Shown: one piece after another, positions 56,284-64,000 of the stretch | Layout: each line of letters starts with the position of its first letter | Position numbering within the stretch: the first letter of the stretch is position 1 | DNA from: Noviherbaspirillum sp. Root189 | GTDB lineage: Bacteria; Pseudomonadota; Gammaproteobacteria; Burkholderiales; Burkholderiaceae_D | Direction: 5' to 3' | NCBI RefSeq assembly: GCF_001428545.1 | Contig: NZ_LMHZ01000015.1 | Span: 27,652 to 91,651, forward strand | Length of the DNA stretch: 64,000 bases | Translations under genes and position numbers: made by a program | The notes under the pieces: model-generated | The model's database searches: none | What the model saw: only the letters and a program-made list of their open reading frames with translations | Told to the model about the DNA's origin: nothing

Positions 56284-57156
56284 CTACACAAAATCCTCGA
56301 TCATGCCAGCCAGGATTTCCGGCTGATCATGATGCAGCATGTGGCCGGCCTTGCTAATCATTGCCGTCCTGACATCGGGGATGAAGTTGATGCGCCGGTC
56401 AATTTCGAGGCGCGCAGTGTCTTTGGGTCCCATCCAGCGCCATGCCTCGGTATCTTCCGCCTCGACCCAGAGCACAGGGGCGGTAATCGCCTTCCAGCAG
56501 GCCATTGTCTCATCTACCCGGTAGAGAATAGGACTGACCAATTTGTGGGCGGGGTCGCCGAGAATTTCCCATTCGCCGCGTGCATTCTTCGCTGACCAGT
56601 GGCTGGACAGGAAGGCGGCTCTTTCATCGGTCAGGCGCGGATTGGTTTTTTGCAAACGCGTAGCGACATCGGTCTGTGCGGCATACGTCCGCATGGTGGG
56701 CGGCTCACGCAGTTCATCCAGCCATTTGGCGTAGCGCCCAGGCGCCTGTTCTGCCTTGGCCCCCGGCAAACCGAATCCTTCCAGATTGATCAGCTTGCGG
56801 ATCCGCTGCGGACGCACGCCGGCGTATAGTGTGACGACATTGCCACCCATGCTGTGCCCCAGTAGATTGACCGGCTCATTCGGCGAATAATGATCAAGGA
56901 TCGCATCGAGATCGGCCATGTAGTCGGGAAACCAGTAGCAGTCTGCACCAGGCGCCTCGGTAAGGCCAAATCCACGCCAGTCCGGCGCGATAACGTGCCA
57001 GTCTTTTTTCAGGCAGTCGACCACGAACTGGAACGACGCGGAGACGTCCATCCAGCCATGTGTCATGAAGAGCTTTGGGCTGCCTTCGTTACCCCAGTGG
57101 CGAATGTGATATTGCAGGCCGCGGACGGGAAGGAATTCAGATCGAGAGGGTTTCAT
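56284..57156 (-). CDS. Alpha/beta-fold hydrolase
   Basis: This 290-residue hydrolase has the nucleophile S102 in GHSMGG, the oxyanion HGW (33-35), and a C-terminal His in KAGHMLHHDQP. Substrate is unknown. I chose the ATG at 57154-57156; a much longer ORF (to 57567) would overlap the divergent acyl-CoA synthetase. The two divergent genes share a 111-bp spacer with a palindrome, so they may be co-regulated in fatty or organic acid use. Confidence 0.85.
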   Translation of the reverse strand: MKPSRSEFLPVRGLQYHIRHWGNEGSPKLFMTHGWMDVSASFQFVVDCLKKDWHVIAPDWRGFGLTEAPGADCYWFPDYMADLDAILDHYSPNEPVNLLGHSMGGNVVTLYAGVRPQRIRKLINLEGFGLPGAKAEQAPGRYAKWLDELREPPTMRTYAAQTDVATRLQKTNPRLTDERAAFLSSHWSAKNARGEWEILGDPAHKLVSPILYRVDETMACWKAITAPVLWVEAEDTEAWRWMGPKDTARLEIDRRINFIPDVRTAMISKAGHMLHHDQPEILAGMIEDFV

Positions 57157-57234
57157 TAGCTGGCGCAAGCTCGGAAAAGGAAAAATCAGGATAAATTGGC
57201 ATAATAGGCACCATGCCAGATTTACAAAATAATA

Positions 57235-57246
57235 GAACGATCGTTC
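57235..57246. promoter_or_regulatory. TetR-type palindrome in divergent spacer
   Basis: GAACGATCGTTC is a perfect 12-bp palindrome within ATAGAACGATCGTTCGATA. Such sites are typical of TetR-family repressors of acyl-CoA metabolism. It lies 22 bp before the acyl-CoA synthetase start. No tetR gene is in the neighbourhood. Confidence 0.5.
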
Positions 57247-57267
57247 GATAATTATACCGGAGAGGAT

Positions 57268-58950
57268 ATGTCTTTTGCACCACGTCTTTCGCAGCAAGAT
57301 CGCTATGCAACGCTTTACAATGAATTCCGCTGGCATATTCCTGATCAGTTCAATATCGCCGAGGTGTGCTGTTCGCGCTGGGCGGACGATTCTTCCCGTA
57401 TTGCGATCCATTATGAGGATGACGACGGCAACACTGCTACTCTCACCTATGCTGCCATGGATGCGCAGGCCAATCGCCTTGCCGGCGCGCTGCGGCGCCT
57501 CGGCATCGGCAAGGGCGACCGGGTAGCCATTGTCCTGCCGCAGCGTCCTGAAACCGCGGTGGTCCACATTGCCTGTTATCGTCTCGGGGCGGTTGCCATG
57601 CCCCTATCCATTCTGTTCGGACCTGATGCCCTCGAATACCGCCTGCAAAACAGCGACACCACAGTTGCCATCGTCGATCAGGCGGGACTGCAAAATCTGC
57701 AGGACTCGCGTGCTACCTGTCCGTCCCTCAAACATGTGATCGGTATCGATTGCAAGGATGAGACCGTACTGGACTGGAGCACGCAGATTGCGGCATCGTC
57801 CGACACCTTTAAACCTGTCAATACCTTGCCGACCGACCCCGCCGTGTTGATTTACACCAGCGGAACGACCGGCGCGCCGAAAGGTGCATTGATTCCCCAT
57901 TCGGCCATCATTGGTAACCTGACGGGTTTCGTTGCCTCTCAAAACTGGTTTCCCCAGGACGGCGATGTGTTCTGGTCACCCGCCGACTGGGCGTGGACAG
58001 GCGGATTGATGGACGCGTTGCTGCCGACGTTGTACTTCGGCAGGCCGATTCTCGGTTATCGCGGACGGTTTTCTGCGGAAACCGCGTTTTACCTGATGGA
58101 AAAGTATGGCGTGACAAATACCTTCCTTTTCCCCACCGCGCTCAAAATGATGATGAAGGCCGTACCGGCACCGCGTGATCGCTACAAGCTAAAACTGCGT
58201 GCGATCATGAGCGCTGGCGAAGCCGTTGGCGACGCAGTGTTTAACTGGTGCGAAACCGCACTGGGAGTGCCGCCCAATGAAATGTTCGGCCAGACGGAAA
58301 TGAATTACATCGTCGGCAACAGCATCCATCAATGGCCCGCAAAGCCTGGCAGCATGGGCCGCCCCTATCCGGGTCACCGTGTTGCCGTGATCGATGATGC
58401 CGGCAACATCGTCAAGACCGGAGAAATCGGCGAAGTGGCGCTCAACAGGACTGATATCCATGGCACGCCAGATCCGATCTTCTTTATCGGCTACTGGAAA
58501 AATCCCGATGCGACGCGCAACAAATATACCGGCGACTGGTGTCGTACCGGAGACCTTGCTCTGGTCGATGAAGATGGCTATCTCTGGTATCAGGGGCGCG
58601 CGGACGATATGTTCAAGGCAGCAGGCTACCGCATCGGTCCATCCGAAATCGAAAACTGCCTGGTCAAGCATCCTGCTGTAGCCAATGTCGCTGTCGTGCC
58701 CAAGCCAGACGTGGAACGAGGAAATATCGTTAAGGCTTTCATTGTGCTGACCCCCGAGGTGGCACGCGGCAAGGAGCAGGATGACAAGTTGATCGCGGAG
58801 TTGCAAGCGCATGTGCGCGGCAAGCTCGCTCCATACGAATACCCGAAGGAGATTGAGTTTATCGATGCCTTGCCAATGACGACGACCGGCAAGGTGCAGC
58901 GCCGGGTCTTGCGGGTCATGGAACAGGAGCGTGCAGCAAAAGGGGCATGA
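57268..58950 (+). CDS. Acyl-CoA synthetase (AMP-forming), medium-chain/acetyl type
   Basis: This 560-residue ANL enzyme has the P-loop YTSGTTGAPKG (from 196), the A5-like MFGQTEMN, the hinge GRADDMFKAAGYRIGPSEIE and the catalytic Lys in TTTGKVQRR. It activates a carboxylic acid to acyl-CoA. Sequence resembles the ACSM/acetyl-CoA-synthetase-like group; chain length cannot be fixed. GGAGAGG precedes the ATG. Confidence 0.9.
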   Translation: MSFAPRLSQQDRYATLYNEFRWHIPDQFNIAEVCCSRWADDSSRIAIHYEDDDGNTATLTYAAMDAQANRLAGALRRLGIGKGDRVAIVLPQRPETAVVHIACYRLGAVAMPLSILFGPDALEYRLQNSDTTVAIVDQAGLQNLQDSRATCPSLKHVIGIDCKDETVLDWSTQIAASSDTFKPVNTLPTDPAVLIYTSGTTGAPKGALIPHSAIIGNLTGFVASQNWFPQDGDVFWSPADWAWTGGLMDALLPTLYFGRPILGYRGRFSAETAFYLMEKYGVTNTFLFPTALKMMMKAVPAPRDRYKLKLRAIMSAGEAVGDAVFNWCETALGVPPNEMFGQTEMNYIVGNSIHQWPAKPGSMGRPYPGHRVAVIDDAGNIVKTGEIGEVALNRTDIHGTPDPIFFIGYWKNPDATRNKYTGDWCRTGDLALVDEDGYLWYQGRADDMFKAAGYRIGPSEIENCLVKHPAVANVAVVPKPDVERGNIVKAFIVLTPEVARGKEQDDKLIAELQAHVRGKLAPYEYPKEIEFIDALPMTTTGKVQRRVLRVMEQERAAKGA

Positions 58951-58987
58951 ATCGGTTTGACTAACCAGTTTAACCGCAGCTTGGCAG

Positions 58988-60013
58988 CTAACCAAACAGC
59001 GTCGCGGGACGAAACGATGAACGTACGCCGAGCTTGCGGAAGTTCTGGTCGAGCCAATCGCTTGCCCGCGCGCGTCCCTCATCGAACAAGCCATGGATGA
59101 ACGCCGGCTGCGCATTCAGTTTGCTGTGACGGTTCAGCTGGCTCATCAGCGCTTGTGACTCCACAACATGCAAATTGAGGTTGCGCAGGCGGCGTTCCAG
59201 CTTGCCGAAGGCAATCCAGCCGCGCTTTGCTTCGCGCTGTGCAAGCATCAACGCCTGCACTTCTGTAAAGAAGGTCGAGCTGAATCCCATCTCGGCCAAG
59301 CGGTGCCAGATTTCGTCGGCAGTTTTCGGCACCTTCAGGCGCGGTTCGGGATGCAGCAGCACCACCATCATGTCTCGCGCCGCACACTTATGCACCAGAG
59401 GGAACAATGGCGGATTCGATGTCAGACCACCATCCCAATACGCCTCGCCGTTAATTTCCACAGCCCGATGCAACAACGGCAGGCAAGCAGAGGCAAGCAG
59501 GACATCGATCGTGAGCTGCTTGTTACGAAACAGCTTCAGCGTCCCGGTGCTGACCTGCGTAGTCGCGATAAAAAGACGCGGCCAGCTTCTCGTACGGAGC
59601 AGATCGAAGTCAACCTGTCGGGCGAGTATGTCGCGCAGCGGATTGATGTCAAAGGGATTGAGCTGATACGGCGAAAAATATCTGGTCAGAGATAGCAGCG
59701 GTTTGACTCCTGCCGGCAAGGCAGATTTTGTGGCAAGTCCACGCCGACCTTTCAACATGTCCGAAACTACACTAAACGGAGCACGGTGGCTGACGCTTTC
59801 CCAAAATGTCCTCAAGGCCTGGCGGCCGCCGTCCCTGCCGCCGACTGCCAACCCATAAGCCATTACAACGGCATTCATTGCACCAGCGCTTGCGCCGCTG
59901 ATGCCCTCGATCTCAATGCGCTCGTCTTCGAGCAGCCGGTCAAGGACGCCCCAGGTGAATGCGCCATGAGACCCGCCACCTTGCAGCGCAAGGGTAATGG
60001 TCTTCTTGTACAT
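58988..60013 (-). CDS. Patatin-like phospholipase
   Basis: This 341-residue patatin-fold lipid acyl hydrolase has the oxyanion GGGSHG (12-17), nucleophile S42 in GASAG, and catalytic Asp in YWDGGLTSNP (about 214). It lacks a signal peptide. It ends convergent to the acyl-CoA synthetase, a sensible partner for freed fatty acids, though co-regulation is not shown. Confidence 0.9.
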   Translation of the reverse strand: MYKKTITLALQGGGSHGAFTWGVLDRLLEDERIEIEGISGASAGAMNAVVMAYGLAVGGRDGGRQALRTFWESVSHRAPFSVVSDMLKGRRGLATKSALPAGVKPLLSLTRYFSPYQLNPFDINPLRDILARQVDFDLLRTRSWPRLFIATTQVSTGTLKLFRNKQLTIDVLLASACLPLLHRAVEINGEAYWDGGLTSNPPLFPLVHKCAARDMMVVLLHPEPRLKVPKTADEIWHRLAEMGFSSTFFTEVQALMLAQREAKRGWIAFGKLERRLRNLNLHVVESQALMSQLNRHSKLNAQPAFIHGLFDEGRARASDWLDQNFRKLGVRSSFRPATLFG

Positions 60014-60194
60014 GATTTAACCTATGGTTGATGGATGGAGCTAAGTTAGCCGTAAATCAGGTTACTCAGCCCGGCCGTCGTTGGCGGGCAAAGCACACAT
60101 GGCTCAGACGCGTTCCCTGCCTTGGAAACGCAATGACTCGCAGGCATCGTTGAGCTGCGAACGCGGAATCGATAGAGATGGCGAAACAAAAAGC

Positions 60195-60449
60195 TTATTC
60201 TTTTTTCTGGGCTTCCTGCGACTTGTCTTCCAGCTTTTCGCCTGCAGACTGCATCGTCTGACCTAGCTTTTCACCGACTTTGTTAAGTTCTTCGCCGGCC
60301 CGTGTTGCCGCCTGGTCGAGTTGCGCGCCAGCTTTCTCAGCAGGGCCCTTTTCACCGGAGGCGACGTCCTGTTTCTGACAGGCGCTCAGACTGGTAACGA
60401 AGAAGGCGATGGCCAATAACGAAAGTGCGGGTTTGGTGTGTTTCAACAT
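60195..60449 (-). CDS. Small lipoprotein with amphipathic helix
   Basis: This 84-residue protein has a lipoprotein signal with lipobox LSAC (C24). A polar region follows with heptad-like Ala/Glu/Lys repeats (AGAQLDQAATRAGEELNKVG, then KLGQTMQSAGEKL), probably a long amphipathic helix. It resembles small envelope-stress lipoproteins but no named family is recognised. Single gene, GC-typical. Confidence 0.75.
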   Translation of the reverse strand: MLKHTKPALSLLAIAFFVTSLSACQKQDVASGEKGPAEKAGAQLDQAATRAGEELNKVGEKLGQTMQSAGEKLEDKSQEAQKKE

Positions 60450-60664
60450 GACTTGCCCCTATATGCTTGAACAAATGTGACGATAGCAACGCAACGACTG
60501 TCGGTCTGGTTCGTGAATTGCCAATTGCAAATGCGCATTGCCGACATGCCTGATCAGTGCCGCTTCATCAGCAGTGACCCGCTCGCGGGGCTTAAGTTTC
60601 ATGAAGTGTTTGCTTTTGCGCAAGCACAGTAAGATGTAATTAAAACTGTTCTGAATGTTATATA

Positions 60665-61492
60665 TCAGGACAGCAACGCGGCAATTTCAGCATCACTGAA
60701 CCCGGCGGCCTTGCGCGCTTCCATGTTAAACGGGCCACGCACAGGCGGTGCTTTATAACGCAAGGCAAGTTCGGCGTACGTGATAATCGGATCCAGCGAA
60801 CGCTGTTTGCAGAGCCAGCCATACCAGTGATTGCCGATGGCCACGTGCCCGATTTCATCACGAAGAATAATATCGAGGATCTCGGCAGCGGCCAGATCGC
60901 CGGCCTGGGCAAGCTTGGCCCTGACTGGCGGGGAGGCATCAAGACCTCGTGCTTCCAATGTTCGGGGTACAAGCGCAATGCGGGCAAGGATGTCGTCGCT
61001 GGTTTTCTCGGCCATGTCCCACAGACTATTGTGCGCGGGAAAATCGCCATACGAGAAACCGAGTTGCCGTAAATGCGCGGAAAGCAAAGAAAAATGCATC
61101 GCCTCTTCAGCCGCCACTTTCAGCCAGTCCACATAATAGTCCCTGGGCATTCGGGGAAATCGCCAGAGCGCGTCGAGTGCAAGGTTGATGGCATTGAACT
61201 CGATATGAGCGAGTGCATGCACCAATGCCGCCCTTCCCTCCGATGTCCGCATGGAACGGTGCTTCACCGCAAGCGGAGGGACAAGTTCGGGACGAAGTGG
61301 CCGTCCTGGAATCGCACGGTCAGGAACAAGGTCGATTTTCTCATCGAGTCCGATTTCACCAGCGCCCCAGTGCAGGGAAAGCGTTTTGACGCCGTTCGCC
61401 TTGGCAGACGGCTGCTCGACCTGTAGCCAGTAAAGCGCGGCCCGGCGAAGATCCTGACAGGCAACAATGGGGTCGGACAAAGATGGATTCAT
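60665..61492 (-). CDS. DUF455 ferritin-like protein
   Basis: This 275-residue protein belongs to DUF455, a ferritin-like diiron fold. Likely ligands sit in HALAHIEFNAINLALD, AAEEAMHFSLL, and LRDEIGHVAIGNHWY, giving the E/ExxH pairs of a diiron site. No function is established; relatives include the tRNA hydroxylase MiaE. I chose the ATG at 61490-61492. A longer in-frame start would overlap the divergent gamma-carbonic anhydrase gene. Confidence 0.85.
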   Translation of the reverse strand: MNPSLSDPIVACQDLRRAALYWLQVEQPSAKANGVKTLSLHWGAGEIGLDEKIDLVPDRAIPGRPLRPELVPPLAVKHRSMRTSEGRAALVHALAHIEFNAINLALDALWRFPRMPRDYYVDWLKVAAEEAMHFSLLSAHLRQLGFSYGDFPAHNSLWDMAEKTSDDILARIALVPRTLEARGLDASPPVRAKLAQAGDLAAAEILDIILRDEIGHVAIGNHWYGWLCKQRSLDPIITYAELALRYKAPPVRGPFNMEARKAAGFSDAEIAALLS

Positions 61493-61547
61493 GCGAGCGG
61501 CGGTAAAATGATGGTTTGGAACGACACTCTTCATTCTACGGAAATCC

Positions 61548-62072
61548 ATGGCCATCTACCAATTGGGCGAACACTCGCCGGATATCGATCCCTCTGCTTA
61601 TGTTGCCGATACGGCGAACGTAATCGGCAAGGCCAAGATCGAAGCCAACGCAAGCATCTGGTTTGACGTCACCATTCGTGGCGACAACGAATTGATCACA
61701 ATCAGTGAGAACAGTAATGTGCAGGAAGGCTGCATACTGCACACCGACCCGGGCTTTCCATTAACCGTTGGAAAAAACGTGACCGTGGGTCACCAAGCTA
61801 TGCTGCATGGTTGCACGATTGATGAAGGATCCCTGATCGGTATTCAGTCCGTCATTCTGAACGGCGCGAAAATCGGAAAAAATTGCCTGGTCGGCGCCGG
61901 TGCGCTGGTCACGGAAGGAAAAGAATTTCCGGACAATTCGCTGATCATCGGCTCACCGGCAAAGGCCGTGCGGACGCTGAGCGAAGAAGACATCGCACGC
62001 ATGCATCGCAACACCGCCAACTACGTTAAGCGCGGGCAAATGTTTAAGCAAGAACTCAAACGAATCGGGTAA
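61548..62072 (+). CDS. Gamma-class carbonic anhydrase-like protein (YrdA)
   Basis: This 174-residue protein is a left-handed beta-helix of hexapeptide repeats, with three conserved His (in GCILHTDP, VGHQAMLHG) that bind zinc in gamma-carbonic anhydrases. Many YrdA-like members show little or no carbonic anhydrase activity. It is followed by hslO with a 2-bp gap. Confidence 0.92.
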   Translation: MAIYQLGEHSPDIDPSAYVADTANVIGKAKIEANASIWFDVTIRGDNELITISENSNVQEGCILHTDPGFPLTVGKNVTVGHQAMLHGCTIDEGSLIGIQSVILNGAKIGKNCLVGAGALVTEGKEFPDNSLIIGSPAKAVRTLSEEDIARMHRNTANYVKRGQMFKQELKRIG

Positions 62073-62074
62073 AG

Positions 62075-63007
62075 ATGGAAACGAAGGATACGCTGCAACG
62101 ATTTATTTTCGAGAACGCCGCTGTGCGCGGAGAGTTCGTCGAAATCTCCGATACCTGGCGCCAGGTTCAGGCGCGCAAGGCCTACCCTGCGGCGGTGAGG
62201 ACATTACTCGGTGAAATGACGGCCGCTGCAGCCCTGCTATCAGCGAACCTGAAATTCAATGGCATGCTTATCATGCAGATGCATGGTGACGGACCGGTGC
62301 GCCTGCTAGTGGTGGAGTGTGATTCTGACCTGCAATTGCGTGCGACCGCCAAGCTTGCTGACGGTGCAGTCATTGATGACGAAGCCGGCCTGACCGAACT
62401 GGTCAACGCCAACGGTCATGGACGCTTTGTGATCACACTGGATCCGAAAGATAAATTGCCCGGACAACAGCCGTATCAGGGTATTGTGCCGCTGGATGGC
62501 GACACAGTGGCAGTCGTCATCGAAAACTACATGCTGCGTTCGGAGCAGCTCGACACCAAGCTGTGGCTGGCTGCAGATGCGTCGGTTTCCCGCGGACTGC
62601 TCCTGCAGAAGTTACCGCATGAAGGCGGATCCGGAGCACAAGGTAACGACGATGCACAGGCATGGAACCACACTGTCATGCTGGCCTCCACTTTGCGCAA
62701 GCAAGAAATGCTGACGACCGATATCAGCACCCTGATGCACCGTTTGTTCTGGGAAGAGACAATACGCGTGTTCGAACCGAGACATCCGGGCTTTCATTGC
62801 AGCTGCACTCGCGAGAAAGTCGGCAACATGCTCAAAATGCTAGGCAAGGCGGAAGTCGATTCCGCCCTGGATGAACTTGGCAAACTCGCGATTGATTGCG
62901 ACTTTTGCGGACAGCACTACGACTTTGACAAGGTAGATTGCGCGCAGCTGTTTGCAACCGAGCATACAAGCGACGCGATTCAGCCTGCCGGTAATGTGCG
63001 GCACTAG
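62075..63007 (+). CDS. hslO: Redox-regulated chaperone Hsp33
   Basis: Hsp33 (310 residues) becomes active when oxidant releases zinc from a four-Cys site: CSC (in FHCSCTREKVG) and CDFC (in AIDCDFCGQHYD) near the C-terminus, here intact. It protects unfolded proteins in oxidative stress. It is probably co-transcribed with the upstream YrdA gene. Confidence 0.96.
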   Translation: METKDTLQRFIFENAAVRGEFVEISDTWRQVQARKAYPAAVRTLLGEMTAAAALLSANLKFNGMLIMQMHGDGPVRLLVVECDSDLQLRATAKLADGAVIDDEAGLTELVNANGHGRFVITLDPKDKLPGQQPYQGIVPLDGDTVAVVIENYMLRSEQLDTKLWLAADASVSRGLLLQKLPHEGGSGAQGNDDAQAWNHTVMLASTLRKQEMLTTDISTLMHRLFWEETIRVFEPRHPGFHCSCTREKVGNMLKMLGKAEVDSALDELGKLAIDCDFCGQHYDFDKVDCAQLFATEHTSDAIQPAGNVRH

Positions 63008-63281
63008 AGCTTGTTTGATCAGCGCTGGTTGGCGACACAGGGTGCGCAATGAGCAGGAGCAAGCAGCTTTAGGCACCCTGCACACGCTGCTGCAGTCTAC
63101 TTTCGCTTCCCTCAGTATTTCATGTGGACCAGCAGAATTGCGAAGGGGTATTTTGCAGCCGCGCTTTGAATGTCCACGATGATCCGATTCGCAAGCTGTA
63201 TCGGATCACACCCCATTCAATGAAGTACGACTGATACCAATCTCAACCGATCTCATGTTGCGTTATGGTTCGGGATGGGGA
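63008..63281. other. Intergenic region between convergent hslO and ftsB
   Basis: No gene or clear terminator is visible in these 274 bases. Confidence 0.4.
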
Positions 63282-63623
63282 TTAATTCCCCTTTTTAGCT
63301 TGAAGTGTTGTGGGCGCTGCCGGTACTGCGGGTACTGCGGGCGGAGCGCCGTTCGGATCGAGTATCTGAATGAAAATTTCGCCGTCCTTGATCATGCCAA
63401 GCTCATAACGGGCACGCTCTTCCACCGCTCCTGTACCTTCGCGCAAATCTTGTACTTCGGAGCGAAGTTTGGCGTTACGCGCCTTGAGTTCACCATTCTT
63501 TTTCTGCGCTGCCGCCACTTGCTTGTCTAGGTCCCATACGCGCAGCCACCCTCCCTTACCCATCCATAATGGGAACTGGATCAGGACCAGAAGTACAGCA
63601 AGACTGATAGTGATGAGGCGCAT
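63282..63623 (-). CDS. ftsB: Cell division protein FtsB
   Basis: FtsB (113 residues) is a bitopic divisome protein: one membrane helix (about 4-21) and a periplasmic coiled coil (about 28-70), then the conserved [15 protein letters not shown]. The C-terminus is Pro/Ala-rich. I chose the ATG at 63621-63623; a TTG eight codons upstream would enter the terminator area. It follows eno, as in most proteobacteria. Confidence 0.93.
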   Translation of the reverse strand: MRLITISLAVLLVLIQFPLWMGKGGWLRVWDLDKQVAAAQKKNGELKARNAKLRSEVQDLREGTGAVEERARYELGMIKDGEIFIQILDPNGAPPAVPAVPAAPTTLQAKKGN

Positions 63624-63648
63624 GCCGTCATTGTAGTGGCGTAACAAT

Positions 63649-63678
63649 AAAAAATGGGAGCCGCAGCTCCCATTTTTT
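63649..63678. terminator. Intrinsic terminator between eno and ftsB
   Basis: A 13-bp perfect stem (63649-63661 with 63666-63678), loop CGCA, ends in six T. It would end eno transcription before ftsB, leaving ftsB to depend on read-through or a promoter after the hairpin. Confidence 0.85.
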
Positions 63679-63784
63679 GCTTCTGAGCGACATTCCCGTG
63701 TCGTCCGTACATCGCCTTTAGGGCAGGTGTCGCACTATTGAAACGCTGTTGGACAGCTATACGCGTTCCGGCCTATAACGCAAC

Positions 63785-63916
63785 ATGAAAGCGCGTCTAT
63801 TTTCATCTACCTGCTTCATTGCACTCGTCGTCAATAGCAATGCTGTCGCGACGAGTACGCCTTGTCAGTCAGGAGGACTTCTCAGATTTATACCTCATGC
63901 TACGGGGCCTGCCTGA
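63785..63916 (+). CDS. Possible 43-residue secreted peptide
   Basis: ATG at 63785 opens a 43-codon frame with a signal-like start (MKARLFSSTCFIALVVNSNA) and a short Gly/Pro-containing end. No good ribosome site is seen and it overlaps nothing. It is convergent to eno. It could be a small peptide or chance. Confidence 0.25.
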   Translation: MKARLFSSTCFIALVVNSNAVATSTPCQSGGLLRFIPHATGPA

Positions 63917-63929
63917 GGATTAAACAGTC

Positions 63930-64000
63930 TTAGCGCAAGTTATAGAACGCGCCACGGCCCGGATAGCTGGCGATGTCGCCGAGGTCTTCCTCAATACGCA
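63930..64000 (-). CDS. eno: Enolase, C-terminal 23 residues only
   Basis: Read leftward, the last codons encode RIEEDLGDIASYPGRGAFYN, ending LR and stop at 63930-63932; this is the C-terminus of bacterial enolase. The rest is outside the window. Confidence 0.85.
   Translation of the reverse strand, partial: RIEEDLGDIASYPGRGAFYNLR

Noticed and set aside
56284..57567. Long 427-codon version of the alpha/beta hydrolase
   Set aside because: The extra N-terminal 137 codons overlap the divergent acyl-CoA synthetase and its operator, and are unlike hydrolase N-termini.

Overview
The window reads as chromosomal DNA of a betaproteobacterium, most likely Oxalobacteraceae and plausibly Herminiimonas or a close relative. 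This is inferred from three things: the protein sequences, moderate GC content, and gene orders typical of the class (alaA-hom, thrC-moeA-moaD-moaE-clpB; rpsF-priB-rpsR-rplI; dapA-bamC-MBL hydrolase; PHP-yciO-M50-trpS-methyltransferase; ftsB-eno). I saw no rRNA, tRNA, CRISPR array, prophage or transposase gene. Both ends cut genes: rlmJ at the left and eno at the right.

Layout. 1-5 kb: rlmJ end, a PbrR/CadR-like MerR regulator divergent from a short CDF-like metal exporter, aceA with upstream palindromes, rraA, and an Fsr-like MFS exporter. 5.9-12.2 kb: an AraC regulator, clpB with a sigma-32-like promoter, and moeA-moaD-moaE. 12.3-19.7 kb: thrC, then a threonine-catabolic pair (SDR threonine dehydrogenase and kbl) with a divergent XRE-cupin regulator, then hom and alaA. 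The degradative genes sit between the biosynthetic genes hom and thrC. 19.9-26.4 kb: an Mth938-like protein, a Bcp peroxiredoxin, PhoH2, pitA with a DUF47 partner, and dnaB. 26.5-31.4 kb: a MarR-controlled tripartite Emr-type drug efflux operon. 31.8-34.3 kb: the S6-PriB-S18-L9 operon and lexA with two SOS boxes. 34.6-43.6 kb: trmJ, suhB, rhlE, mutS plus a translationally coupled secreted protein, slyD and roxA. 43.8-48.1 kb: a small Ala/Pro lipoprotein, a lone receiver protein, and an arsenic resistance operon (arsR, arsI-like, arsN2, arsC, ACR3).

48.1-64 kb: an MBL hydrolase, bamC and dapA; a methyltransferase, trpS, an M50 protease, yciO, htpX and a PHP phosphatase; an alpha/beta hydrolase divergent from an acyl-CoA synthetase; then patatin, a small lipoprotein, a DUF455 protein, gamma-carbonic anhydrase, hslO, ftsB and the end of eno.

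The most interesting signals are these. (1) A 112-bp element with 16-bp perfect terminal inverted repeats lies inside the ars operon. (2) A 19-bp-arm perfect dyad straddles the ars promoter, with the -10 in its loop. (3) The CDF-like exporter has DxxxD/CxxxD in place of the usual His-containing site. (4) Threonine catabolism is inserted into the threonine biosynthetic gene order. (5) Two sigma-32-like promoters lie before clpB and htpX. (6) Two short unlisted ORFs occur, at 44.8 kb and 63.8 kb.
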